In this document: piece by piece, positions 35,601-47,173 of the stretch
Layout of the letters: each line of letters opens with the position of its first letter
How positions within the stretch are numbered: position 1 is the stretch's first letter
DNA from: Warburgia ugandensis
Taxonomy: Eukaryota; Streptophyta; Magnoliopsida; Canellales; Canellaceae
NCBI GenBank assembly: GCA_035236585.1
Contig: CP141128.1
Location: forward strand, 24,271,618 to 24,335,617
Direction of reading: 5' to 3'
DNA: 64,000 nucleotides
Made by a program: the position numbers and the translations under genes
The notes under the pieces: model-generated
Databases searched by the model: none
The model's input: the letters and a program-made list of their open reading frames with translations, nothing else
Told to the model about the DNA's origin: nothing

Positions 35601-36026
35601 CATCTAAGGCTAGTTGGAGGGTGCATTCCACTAAGCATAGAAGCTACATAGGTGCCTGTAGCATGCCAAACGTGGTGCAAGGGAGGGAAACGAGAGAGTG
35701 TTAATGGGGGTGGTGCATTTAATGCCCCATAAATATCACTTTTTGTTTGATTATGCGAGCCCCACTCGTGAAATTTTCAATTCTACCCCTTATGCTTATT
35801 ATTTAAATACTAAAATTAAAATAATTAGCCATTTTTTCTTTGGATTCTACTTTTAATGTTCTTAGTGCCGTTGAATTTCATATCTTATGTACATTCCAAT
35901 TATTGAGGTTTTAGCTCATGATTTCATCTCTAAAATTTTCAAATCCCCACTTTTGTCAATTTTCACAAAATCCCAAAATTCCACAAAATCATGCATTTTT
36001 AGAATTTAAAAATAGTAGGTATTATA
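32663..36026 (-). mobile_element. 3' LTR of the family Z element
   Basis: On the minus strand it runs from TATAATACC at 36026 to a GGGTGGCACA terminus at 32663. It aligns along its length with the 5' LTR. It holds a CpG-rich patch at 34985-35150 and decayed H1/H2 repeats near 33160-33215. The open frames at 32935-33302 and 35167-35424 have no known domain and fall in regions aligned to the other LTR, so they are not genes. Confidence 0.85.
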
Positions 36027-36062
36027 TCCTCCCCTCCTTATAGAAGTTTTATCCTTGAAATT
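36027..36062 (-). promoter_or_regulatory. Polypurine tract of the family Z element
   Basis: On the minus strand AAATTTCAAGGATAAAACTT leads into TATAAGGAGGGGAGGA directly before the 3' LTR. This is the standard tract at the 3' end of Tekay/Del-like pol, used to prime plus-strand DNA. The same tract precedes LTRs at 22813 and 46771. Confidence 0.85.
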
Positions 36063-36899
36063 TTTTCCATGTCATGCTTCAAAAATCTCAAAAACATCAC
36101 CATATCATAAGATCCATAGATTGTGTCATCATTCCAGAGTCAATGCCAACAAACAATTTCATGCCATGTTATCTCCTTAGATAACAACTCATACACGTGA
36201 ACCAATGTATTTTTAAACCATTCCAAATCCAATACTTATATTGTAGTTAGAACACATCATAACCACATATAATGCAATTTACATAAATTAAACTCTCATC
36301 CAAGAGTTAATCATTTGTTTACATCTTTAGCATAAGTAAATCACCATGTCGACAGAATTGATGTCCACAACTCACATATAGGCAATTCTACGTCAAATCT
36401 ATTCTAGTTCATAGTAACTCATCATTAGGCCATGTATATTAGTCACACCATATCATATCAAATCCTAAATAGACAATGCAAGCTAATTAAATTAGAACAT
36501 ACCTGCTCATCAACAAGCAATCCATGCTTAAACAAAATTCGAGCATACTAACTCAATAATAGGAAATCATATGCCAATCAGAATTAGAGCATACCAGCTC
36601 TATAATAAGCAACCATAAGCCAATTAGAATTAGAGCATATCGGCTCAATAACAGGCAATCATATGCCAATCAAAATCTAAGCATGCTAGCTCAATATTAG
36701 GCAATCATATGACAATCATAATCAGATCCATAACACGATCATACTGTGAGTACCTAGAAGCTTGGCAGTGCCTCTTGCACCTGCCCTCATCGGTCCCCCT
36801 CTTAAGCCACCCTCATTAGCTACTCACAAGCAAAATCCATAATTCAAAAGTTGATTACTCATGAGAAGTGCTCTTATACTAACTTACTTTATTGTTACA

Positions 36900-37520
36900 C
36901 TTCTCACCTCTACAAGAAATCAGAGTCATATATGTAATATAAATAATATCCATGTCACTGCTATCTTAAAGAACTCAATCATCTGGCAATAACAGTTCAT
37001 CAAACTGAGACTATCAACCTTAGTCACTAGTTTGGCTAGTCCTAGTTCATCATAGTCTCAATAAGTAGTCTCTCTATCAATAGAGAAATCGCGATTAAGA
37101 AAATTCATCTTCTTTGACCATAATTCATACTCACATACATTTACAGCAAAAGATGAGTCCTTTAAATAGCCAGAATAATGCACAAGGACTTCTTGTGCCC
37201 CTCAAATATTGGAATATGCAAAAACATCATTCACTACATACTCATGACTCATCTCAGTAACCTTAAGAAATTCAGTCCATCATATCCATACATATTATCC
37301 ATATACTAATTTCATCAATTGGTCTCACCCAGAACTTGTAGCAATCAGAGCAAGTTCTAAAAAAAATTTGTCTTAAAGACATTTTAGTCAAATTCCTCAG
37401 CCAATGATAATTAGACCTCAAATCAATATCCACCAATACCATGCACCATCCAAAGTTGATCATATAGATCATCAATACATGATAGAGAATATCAACTCTC
37501 CCCTGTGGAGCTATCAAACA
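36900..37520 (-). mobile_element. Reverse transcriptase remnant of the family Z element
   Basis: An 81-codon frame (37517-37272) reads VDIDLRSNYHWLR, the Ty3/gypsy reverse transcriptase segment usually seen as DLRSGYHQ.R, followed by the FRT...Y.F.V.P block. Downstream (lower coordinates) come traces of the segment after the catalytic motif, near 37220-37100. This enzyme copies the element RNA into DNA. The remnant is broken and lacks a continuous domain. The forward fossil at 45540-45960 is a related copy. Confidence 0.75.
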
Positions 37521-37979
37521 ATCATTAACCTATGCATAGCAATAAGGATCTGTCTCTCTTCTCATAAAGAGGATTAATGCATCCAATGAAGACCCACCAA
37601 GTCTGATAAACACTCGTCAAATAAATTTCATAGCTAAACAATTCCAGCTCAGTTGGGGCCATCCTGTATGGCACCTTAGAAAATTTCACTGTGTCTAATG
37701 CCACATCAATAGAAAAAAATCAACCCCTCATGGCGTAAAATCCTGAAACCTCCTTAAGAAAAATTTAGAATTCTCGCACACCATATGTGTGCTCAATCTG
37801 TGCTCACTGTCTATTATCTTGAATCATAAAACCAGGAGAACTTGGTACATTAGATGAGTACCGTATTGCCTTCAAGGCAAAATTTAACACCAACCTCAAT
37901 GATGCCCCCTTGTTACTCAGGAGTGAGGTCAATAGTTATCCAAGTATACTAAAAGTAGCTTTCTTCTCATTGAAATCAA

Positions 37980-38750
37980 CTATCCTTCAACAATGGAATC
38001 AATCCTAAGGATGGTATCATGATCAATCATATCAAGTGAGATTAGATCAATATTCATACTCTCACTCATCATCAGCATCATAACATCCAACTTAGAGACT
38101 ATCATATATACAGGCATATTCATTAAGGTTCCAATACATAAAATACAAGAATGGCTAGATCCTAGATCAAGGAGGATCCTAACATTATTCACCAGCAATT
38201 ACAAAAGTATTTTTCATCAGTTGGTTTGAGGCTTATACTTGCCTCCAAGTAGTGGCAGAAATCCATCATTACCAATGTGGGGCCATCTCTGCCCTGTCTC
38301 CAATGTCAATCTGTCTAATTCATTGTCCACTAGGATGGTCTCTAAAGGAATGTCCTGACTCTTCACAATTAGAACATTTAAAGGATTCCCACTGTGATGG
38401 CAACTACTAATTCTATCACCACTACTGTGATGGTCTACTATCATTAGGACATAATTGTCCAGGTGTCTGTCCTTACAACTAGCACACCTCACATTCACAT
38501 CCCAACACCACCTAATCAAGTGTCATTGGCTCAATGGCCTCTTTAGCTATGTAAATGGAAGGTCTGTTGCCCTCACTAGGTTGACTCGAACTACCCATGT
38601 TTGAATTTCTATAGTTAGCCTCAATCTTACCAGAATCACTCTCTAACATAGAGATCATGTCTACAATCTCTGCCCCCAATGTAGAACGGGTTAAAATCAA
38701 CTGACTCCTCAATACAAGTGCCAATATATAATAATCTATCTATAGCCTCC
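37980..38750 (-). mobile_element. Gag end and protease remnant of the family Z element
   Basis: A 72-codon frame (38198-37980) reads LLDLGSSHS, the aspartic protease active-site region of the family, then DLISLDMIDHDTILRID near its end, as in Tekay/Del-like proteases. The two frames upstream (38519-38217 and 38724-38512) hold a cysteine/histidine-bearing stretch and a serine- and asparagine-rich stretch consistent with the end of gag. The protease would cut Gag-Pol. The region is broken. Confidence 0.7.
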
Positions 38751-40287
38751 TTACCCATGGTAAGGGAGTTATGGGAAATTCTCCACAATTGTATATATCG
38801 GTTTAATATCGTTGAACCGTCTACTTTCTCTGCTTTGCAGCAACAACTCTCCTAGTATCACCAGTTGCTCACAAGGCAAAGATACTGATTATCATAGGCC
38901 TTTTAACGAGCCTCCCAGATAAAAATCTCAATAATGGAGGAACATGTCCTATCAAATAACCATCATGAAAATTCTCGTAATTTCATTTCCAAGGTCCTCA
39001 CCTCCCTCATTTCATTTCTTTAACAAATAAATTACTTCATGGTCATTTCAATCAAAATCATTTACAATTGTCAATCTCACACATAATGTAATTGATCTTT
39101 CATAATAACTTTCTTAGCCATAGAGGATCACATCATCATTTCTATCTGCATTGGATGTAAATTATTTATGATCAATTTCATCTTAACTTATTCCCTTCAT
39201 ATGATAGACACCTCTGATTTGGAATCAAGTAACCAATCTTGTCTATGACTCATATATATAGTATGATATTTAATTTAACCTTTTCTATTTCTACCATCCC
39301 ATCTCCTAATAGAAGATTGTTTGATATCATTTCTTACTCATTGCTTGATTAACATCATTACTACTAACCATTATTGTAAAATAGTTGTTATTTCCTTGAA
39401 GTGCTATGTGTCTCCATTCCCAAATAAAATTCTTAGAATAATTCATAAGCATTGGCTTCTCATTAATGACTGGCTAGGGTTTCTATGTGCATAAGAACTC
39501 ATTAAGTTTCATCTCATAGTACATTAGCATCTTACCTCATCAAATTTTCAATAATTTTCACTATATTACAATTTAATCATCAAATAAATCCACTCCAAGT
39601 TTAAATTTATACAATACTCTTATCAAATTTTTTGAGTACTCATTAGTTGTAATAATTTCTAATCCTTTTCCATTATTATCTCATGATTGTCATACAATAG
39701 TCGTTATGTCTCTTCACATGTTCATACATAATGCCCAAATTTGGACTTGAACTCCTATAAGATAGCTCATGTGAATAGACTTTCTATCATATAATAAAGT
39801 TCTCATTTGCAATTATCAATCATACACTCCATTTAGATCCTATACTATAAAAATCACACACTTTCCTTTGAAGTGCATTTCATCGTAATCATATAAGCAT
39901 TCAAAGTGTCATCTTTACTAAAGAAAGTCTGTCAATCCTCATGGCATCAACTATGTCACAATCATCATATTTCCCACATGAGTTCTCTATAACTCATACT
40001 TAAGAGTTACTTCACTCAATGGAATGTATATGTGATATCAAGCCCCATACCACTCGGGCCACTAAGTCTATGTCACGATCCCCTTGCCCTGATGACTCGG
40101 TAGGGGTGGCAATTGGTGGAGTGAGGATGGACCTAGTCTTCCTTCAAAGAACCATCTGTCCACATTTCAATGTCACATCATGTACATATTCCTCCCATCT
40201 CAATTTCAATCATGAACTAATGGGTTGTCAACCTAATTGGACCCTTAAAGTGTGATAATGGAATAAACCTTAGCTTTGATACCAAAC
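38751..40287 (-). mobile_element. 5' leader and gag start of the family Z element, decayed
   Basis: This lies between the primer site and the recognisable gag-protease end. The sequence is AT-rich with no long frame. Gag should lie here but I could not identify its capsid part. The small forward frame at 40019-40255 is a chance frame. Confidence 0.5.
40273..40284 (-). promoter_or_regulatory. Primer binding site of the family Z element
   Basis: On the minus strand TGGTATCAAAGC follows the 5' LTR end after AGTT. It is close to the complement of initiator tRNA-Met and is placed as in the element at 19396. Confidence 0.8.
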
Positions 40288-43200
40288 TATGACACCCCAA
40301 ATTTTTAGAACATTTTTCCAACTACTTATAAGAATAAAAATAATTTTTTTTAAAAAATAAGTAGGATCCTAGAAAGTAAAACTCACAATTAACATAATTA
40401 ATGCAGGAATCAAAAGAAAACCCCAAGGGTCATCCAAGATCCAAAACCACAACAATAAACAAAAATCAAATCATCGATATGCTAAGCATGCTCAATATAA
40501 AACCACAACAAATCAAACACAGTCGTGAAAAGACAATAATAATAAGTCCAAAATCCCACAAGGTCCATCCATGATCACCACATCATACACACATCACCAA
40601 ATAAAGGTACACTATACGAATAGTGTGGATCCAATCTATGCAAAATATCAACATCCATGTACAACCCAAAAAGTCTATCTACAAGTTGAAGAGACATACA
40701 CTAATCGGTCTCTAAAGCACAAAAGGGAAAATGGTCCTCAAGGTCCTCGCTTAATCGATGCTGCTCCACCTACTTACCCTTAGTGCTATCGTACTCTAAA
40801 TCTGAGGTATTGTAAAACAAAGCAATGCCTCAACAAGCTATCGCTTGTGTAGGTTATTCACATTCAATAATAAATATGATGAAATCATACGGCGAGAAGT
40901 ATCAAGATCACGGTGAATCTCGTAAGATGAATATATAACAAGTATGTAAAATATCTAACATCCATGATGAATAATATATGAAAATCATGATCCAAACAAA
41001 TCGATATCACTCTTGAGCATCATGGCATACAAGGCATGAGAAATACATGGATATATGACCATCAAAACAATACGAATCCATGTCCATAGAATAATATGAA
41101 TGCATGTCATGACAAATAGGGCACCTTATAAAAACAAGACCTAAGAGTGTTCCAAGACACTCAATCACCGGTAATGAGTACTTATACCAATCTCTGGGTC
41201 CCTCCCGTGCAGCCTGCATTAGCCCTCGTAATCACTCACGGCCTATGCCCAGCTTACCCCAGTTCACCCAACATATAAATACTATATGAGCATACATAAT
41301 AAGTGTATGGGCTGCTATGTTGCAGTGGCAACCATACAAGGATCTCAACCATTGCCACTCCCTATTGACACCATAACGGGAGACTTCCTCCATCCCCATG
41401 GGGGAAAATGGACCCTTAGGGGGGATTACTCATGATACCACCACCTACATACGTGGCCCTCCCAAGGGCAGTGTTTAATCATCATCATGACAAAGTCAGA
41501 GGGCGGGTGGCCAATTTTAGTGCCCTCCTAACATAGTACCCACCGGGTGGAAGCACCCATCATAAATCAACAAACATACTATAAACCATGAAAAAACTCT
41601 CATGTAAAATAACCTTAATAGGTACGATCAAAGCCCATGATAAAGTATAGTCCATCACATGTAAAACATGGTTATTCATAAAATTGAATGTCATGCTATC
41701 AATAAGAACTATGAAACAAATTTATGTAAACATGGTAAGACACAAAACATATGCCTCAAAAACTTTAGATAATCAGTCATGATCAATGAAATCACGAAGA
41801 AATTTTGAATAAAATCGCCTACCTCAATAAACGAGGTATTGCAGTTAAGCATGTAAGCAATGTCATGTCGTGCGCTTTGACGTACTTATCACATCATAAG
41901 TCATCTATCACTTGGTGTACTCACATCTCAAAATAATAAATCTAAGTGATAACTTCATTGATTTGGCAATTAATCCTTGATTAACGGCCCAAATCATTTG
42001 ATTAACCCTCTATTAAGTCAATCCTGAACTAGATGTAGATTTTTCTAACATTTAGACAACATCTGTAGTCATCAATCTATGTCATAATTCTTTCAATTAA
42101 TGCCCCTTAATCAATAAAGGGGTTAGTATCTAGCTTTTCATGAAGTTTGGGGACGATCCAATCATTGGATCGATCCATATACTTATAATCCACATTTGAT
42201 CATCAATTCGAATTCTTCTCATCATGATTCTTCTAATTTCAGTGTTTATTTAGTGATTTATGCATATCTCTATGATTACACATCGATCTAACAGTCATAT
42301 CGCTCTTTGATTGGCCAATTCTAAGGTACCTGATCAGATCAATGGTCAAGATTACTTTCTTTACAGTCACATAAAATCTACTTTACTAATCCTCTAGATC
42401 ATCTTATATTTGAGGCATCCAATCAAGTTCTAAGGCCTAATCATCCAATGATCGGCTAGGTCTAGGTTATTTAACATTATTTTATGATTTGACTATTTTA
42501 AAAGTATTCAAATTAAAGTTTTCAAGTCAAATCTAGGTTTGCGTCATTGAGATGATTGCAATAGGTCTTTCGGATCACTATTTGGACCTTTATAGCTCCC
42601 AAAATCAAGTTTTTTGTGAATGGACTATCTAAATTAATAAAAAATCAATTTACAATCACGCGATGTCACTAGGAAGCACCGTGTGACATGTGTACAAAAC
42701 ACACGCGTGCGTCCTGCCGCATGGCGGTGACACTGCACGTGTAGCACATGTGCATTGAGCACGCACTACGTGCGTCTCTGAGTGCATCTTGGGTGCTCAT
42801 TGCCATTATCACCTCTAGAGACAATGATAGGACTTTGGATCATTGTTGGTGACTCTAACAGTGTCCAAATTTAGTGGGCTTTATACCGTTTTGACTGGAT
42901 TTTTATGTAATTTCACTTTTCAACCATCCTATCCACTGATTTTGCATGTTTTTGGGGTTTTTCCTCAATTTCCATCACTCTTACAAAATTTCTCCTCTAC
43001 ATTGTTTTTCATGTTTTTTGCGGTCCTTAGCCGTTGGATTGCCATGAAATTTGATGGGTTTGTTCTTGGGTACATCCTACACATCATGAATGGTTCATAT
43101 CATAATTCTTACACCATTTCATTAAGTTATTTTCACAAAAATAGTAAGCCACATTCATTCACTAGAAAAACAACATTCCACGTCATTTTCCGCCGTTAAC

Positions 43201-43690
43201 AATGAAAGAACTTAACCTACAGACATGGAATGGAAAGGAAGAAAGAGGATGGGGCTTACCTCATCTCAGGCTGGCTAGAGGGTGCATTCTGTCAAGCAGG
43301 GGAGCTATGTAGTTGCCTGTAGCACGCTAAACATGGTGCAATGGAGGGAAATAAGGGAGTGTTGATGAGGGTGGTGCATTTAGTGCAACCCCATAAATAC
43401 CCCTTTTTGTTTGATTCTACGAGCCCCACTAGTGAAATTTCCAATTTACCCCTTATGCTTATTTATTTAAATACTAAAATTAAAATAATTAGCCATTTTT
43501 CCTCCGATCTCTATTTTTAGCATTCTTACTGGTGTTGAATTCCATTTCTCATGTGTATTCCAATTATTGAGGTTTTAGCTAGTGATTTCGTCTCTAAAAT
43601 TTTCAAATCCCCAATTTTCTCAATTTTCACAAAACCCCAAAATTTCACTGAACCATGCATTTTCATAATTTAAAAATAGCTGGTATTACA
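40288..43690 (-). mobile_element. 5' LTR of the family Z element
   Basis: On the minus strand it runs from TGTAATACCAGC at 43690 to GGGGTGTCATA at 40288. It has a CpG-rich patch at 42655-42790, a GGCCACCC module near 41510, and H1/H2 repeats at 40803-40849. The 118-codon forward frame at 42843-43199 is opposite to the element and has no known domain. Confidence 0.85.
40803..40850 (-). promoter_or_regulatory. Paired inverted repeats H1 and H2 of LTR Z
   Basis: On the minus strand H1 is ACAAGC/GCTTGT around GATA. H2 is TGAGGCATTG against CAATACCTCA, pairing at 9 of 10 positions. It lies about 515 bp before the LTR end. Confidence 0.6.
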
Positions 43691-44174
43691 ACTTAACACT
43701 TACTAGGGGCAATCCATGTTTTTTAAGAGAGTCTCATTGTTCAACATTACCCAATTATCATTTAGGGTCCTATATTTCAAAACACTGGGGACAATGTTTA
43801 GCTCAGGTTGGGAGGTGTAGATATGCATGAGATTTTTGAGCTTTTAGGTTCAAGTTCCTTTAATGTGATTAGGATAGGATTTTCCAAAGCTTAGTATTTC
43901 TTTGACTTTAACTTCATAATAGTTATGTATATGGTTAATTCTACACCCTATTCATGCCCTAAAGTGTTTTATGAAAATTAAATCTTGGAACATACTTACA
44001 CATAGCACATAGTCTTGACTAATAGATCATTGTGACTTAGAGACACTGAGGAAATCAATGGAGACCTATATACCCACTAAGTATTAGAGATTTTCATCTT
44101 TTTAAGGGTTATATATATATATATATAATTCCATACTTTCTTCAGCATACATAAATTTGAAAGAACCCAATATC
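43691..44174 (+). mobile_element. Athila 3' region, continuation of the split copy
   Basis: It starts with the right copy of ACTTA. Joined in order to 32657 it matches the reverse complement of 7640-7180. Shared landmarks are GAGAGTCTCATTGTTC, CATTACCCAATTATCATTTA, GGGGACAATGTTTAG, and GGGAGGTGTAGATATGCATG near 43812-43831, which is the purine-rich stretch before the 3' end. It is non-coding. Confidence 0.75.
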
Positions 44175-45200
44175 TTTGCTAAGGTCTTTTATGAAAATTC
44201 ATAACACATGCATCTCTGACTTAATAATTCAAAAGTTTGATATTTTCCAGTTTCAAAAGCTAATTTAGAGTAACTATGTGAATTATCATTATCTTTAAGA
44301 TTTAATTAGAATGTTTAATCTTTTAAAGGTATTGAGAAGATGATCCAACAACCAACATTGATTAAGATGTGAATTGAGGATTAAGATCAAATTAGAGAGC
44401 TGGGACCTCAATTTCATCATTCCAAAGATCAAGAAATGGTTAAGATTATTCTAAGGCAAGTAATTGAGTTCAAGAAAGAAATTGGAAGAGTTCAAGGTAA
44501 CTAGCCTTCAACTCATGAAATTCCACCACCTTTCCATGAGAATCCAAGCCATGAAAGCCACTTGAACCACTTAAACCATCAAGGAAAGTAAGAAGAAACC
44601 AAAGATGGAAATCAGTTAAGCTACATGAGCCGAGCAATTCAAGCCATGAAGCCAAGGGACTAAGCCACTCTAGCCATCAAGCAAGGAGCCATCAATGTGA
44701 ACCATGAAATTGTCTTAGCCAAGCCACATGGAACCACACAATTGGTGGAAGAATTCAAGAAATTATCTTATGATAAAATTTTGAATTTGAAGGGATAATT
44801 AGCAAGTATTTCTTGGAGATTAGAACATGGGAAGATATGCACGCACAGGTGGACCAATGAGGAAAGAGTCCTTAATCTTTTCAACTTTCTTTTTCTCTCT
44901 CTATCTCACCTTCTTTCCCTCTCTTTCCTCCCTCTTTTCTCTCTCTTTCATACCCTTCCTTAAAATGCAAAGCCTACCCCCTATGATGTTACACCTTCTA
45001 ATTCCAGCTCTTGCCAAGTTTCCACCTCATCTCTTTTCCACTTTCAACTCACCTTCTTAGTTTCCCACTTTCCTAGCACATTCTTAGAGTTCTACTTCTA
45101 ATTCCCTTTCTACATTACTTGTCCCATACAACTACCTTCACCCATTTCTTTATCCCCTCTCTCTTATCTCTTAAGATAGAATTATAACAACCTTAGAGGA
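44175..45200 (+). mobile_element. Athila-type LTR-like segment, partial
   Basis: It follows the Athila 3' region in the correct order and orientation, and matches the start of 8330-10050 (AAAATTCATAACACATGC, TTTAAGATTTAATTAGAA, the AGCCAT repeat field at 44500-44720, and a C/T-rich leader near 44880-45060). It ends near 45200 where Tekay-like interior begins. The 77-codon frame at 44827-45060 is low-complexity leader. Confidence 0.55.
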
Positions 45201-46770
45201 TTATCCCACCTTGAAAGTAATGCTATACGTTTCAGAGGGTGCTAAGTCTTAATTCTTGTTTGCGTGACAATGGAGGATTGTTAGCTGCCATAGATTGAGT
45301 GCAAGATGATGTGCAAGAGTTTCTAGTCTTTCCTGAGGAATTTTCATGATATTGTCATAAGAGAATGATTTTAGGTATAGTATTATTTACCCAAAATACT
45401 ACATGGGATGGGCCAACGGAGCTGGCAAAGCTCCAACTATATATAAGCTATTAATAAGGATTTTAACAAGCCTAGAGTAGTTTTCTTCATGAGAACAGAG
45501 ATCTTTGTTACTATGCAAAAATTGTCGTTTGTTTGATTGTACGGCGGTAGAGAACTAATATTCTTAATCATATATTGACAATCTATTTGATCAACTAAGG
45601 ATGGTGCATGGTGTTTGTAGAGATTGAATTGAGGTGTGGTTATAACCAGCCTAAGATTTTGAGTATGACATCTTTAAGATGATTTTTCTTGAACTCATTA
45701 TGATTGTTATGAGTTATAGATGGTATTAATTGGCGAAACTAATACACTAACAGAAGGTATGGATATAATGCATTGAATTCGCAAATGTTAATTGGATGAG
45801 CCATGATTGTGTTAATAGATAGTATTGTTGTATACTTCATAAACAGAGAGGAGCACAAGGAATCCTTGTGCATTAATTCAGAATGTTTAAGGACTTATCA
45901 TTTGTTACGAACATCTATAGCATGAGTTATGGTCAGAGGAAGTAAATTTCCTTTACTGCACTACCTTGAATGATAGAGAGGTAGTTATTGAGATGGTGAA
46001 GGGTTGACATTAGCCAAACTAGTGATTGAGGTTTATAGTTCCTTGGTCTTATGAACCACTAGCGCCAAGTTATTGAGTTTCACCAGGATATCAGATTCTC
46101 TTATGGGTAATCAGAATTCGATTTGTGATCTATACTTGTGAGTAGCCGATGAGGGCAACCTAAGAGGGCGGCTGATGAGGGTGGGTGTGAGAGGCACTAG
46201 CAGGCTTCTAGGTGGCATGCTTCTAGGGGCTTATAGTATGATTGTATTGTGGATTGGTTTTCATTGGCATAGAGTGCCTGTTGGTGAGTTGAGATACACT
46301 AGTTTTGACTAGCATATGATTGACAATGGGTGAGCAGATATACTGTATAATAAATTTGGCATAGATTTGCCTATTGATAAGCTAATGCACACAGATATAG
46401 ACTTGACACAGAATTACTGATATATAAGTTGTGACACATCGATTTTTATTGAAATGGTGATTTTATCAGTACTAAAGTTGTATACAAATAATTAACCCTT
46501 CGATGAGAGTTTGGTTCATGTTAATTACATTATATATGGTGATGACACGTTCTAATGGAATTATGAATTATTTGATATGAAATGATTATCATTTAGCGAT
46601 TTATATGCAAATTGAAATATGAGGAGATGATATGATGTGAAATTGTCTATTTATATATGTTGATTCTTGGTATGATATGTGGATCTTGGGATATGAGGAT
46701 ATTTTGGAATTATTTGAAAAAGAACATGGAAAAGAATTTCGAGGATGAAATTCCTATAAGGAGGGAAGAA
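45201..46770 (+). mobile_element. 3' interior of the Tekay-like element carrying LTR W
   Basis: It is collinear with the family Z interior read on its own strand (37600 down to 36027). Landmarks are the reverse transcriptase region at 45540-45680 (GGATGGTGCATGGT), GGAGCACAAGGAATCCTTG near 45852, AGTAGCCGATGAGGGC near 46142, and the polypurine tract 46741-46770. The 5' half of the element is absent. The coding part is broken. The right edge fixes the start of LTR W at 46771. Confidence 0.75.
46738..46770 (+). promoter_or_regulatory. Polypurine tract before LTR W
   Basis: TTTCGAGGATGAAATTCC is followed by a TATAAGGAGGGAAGAA tract and then TGTAACATCG, the LTR start. This makes the downstream LTR a 3' LTR of a plus-strand Tekay/Del-like element. 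Confidence 0.85.
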
Positions 46771-46855
46771 TGTAACATCGCACAAAAAAAGAAAAAAAAA
46801 AAGCCTAAATAAAAGGGGGGCCAGATTTGATACTGGCACCCCCCTCTTTAAACGA

Positions 46856-46873
46856 ACCCGACAGACGTCGGGT
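46856..46873 (+). other. Short perfect hairpin in LTR W
   Basis: ACCCGAC (46856-46862) and GTCGGGT (46867-46873) pair over seven bases around AGAC. It is near the expected promoter-leader part of the LTR. Confidence 0.55.
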
Positions 46874-46894
46874 CTGTCTTCCCAAAAGCAACAG

Positions 46895-47132
46895 AAAAAA
46901 AAAAAAAAAAAAAACAATGAAGAGGAAACTGGCGGGGAAGGAAGAGGAGGAAGAAAAAAGAGAAGAAGGGAGAGGGAGAGAGGGAGAGAGGGAGAGAAGA
47001 AGAGGAAGAAGAAGAGAAGGAGAGAAGAAAGGGGGAAACCCGGCGCACCCGAAAACCCTAGGTCGCGCCGGCAAGAGAGAATGAACTGAGGGGGGAACAG
47101 CCAGAGAGAAGAAGAGAGGGGGAAGAAGAAGA

Positions 47133-47171
<39 letters not shown>
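46895..47171. repeat. Poly(A), GA-rich tract and (GA)n microsatellite
   Basis: About 20 A at 46895-46914, then a purine-rich stretch of GGGAGA and GAAGAA words, then an uninterrupted GA run from about 47137 to 47171. Three overlapping frames on both strands translate only low-complexity residues. Confidence 0.85.

Positions 47172-47173
<2 letters not shown>

Larger units (their letters stand above)
32663..43690 (-). mobile_element. Near full-length Tekay/Del-like Ty3/gypsy element (family Z)
   Basis: This 11.0 kb element on the minus strand has two long LTRs (32663-36026 and 40288-43690), a Met-type primer site next to the 5' LTR, a polypurine tract next to the 3' LTR, and a perfect 5-bp target-site duplication, ACTTA. 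It inserted into an Athila element just after pol. Sampled LTR stretches differ at roughly one base in ten, so it is old, probably several million years, depending on the substitution rate. The interior is about 4.3 kb with broken gag, protease and reverse transcriptase remnants. I did not find an integrase block. Confidence 0.88.
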
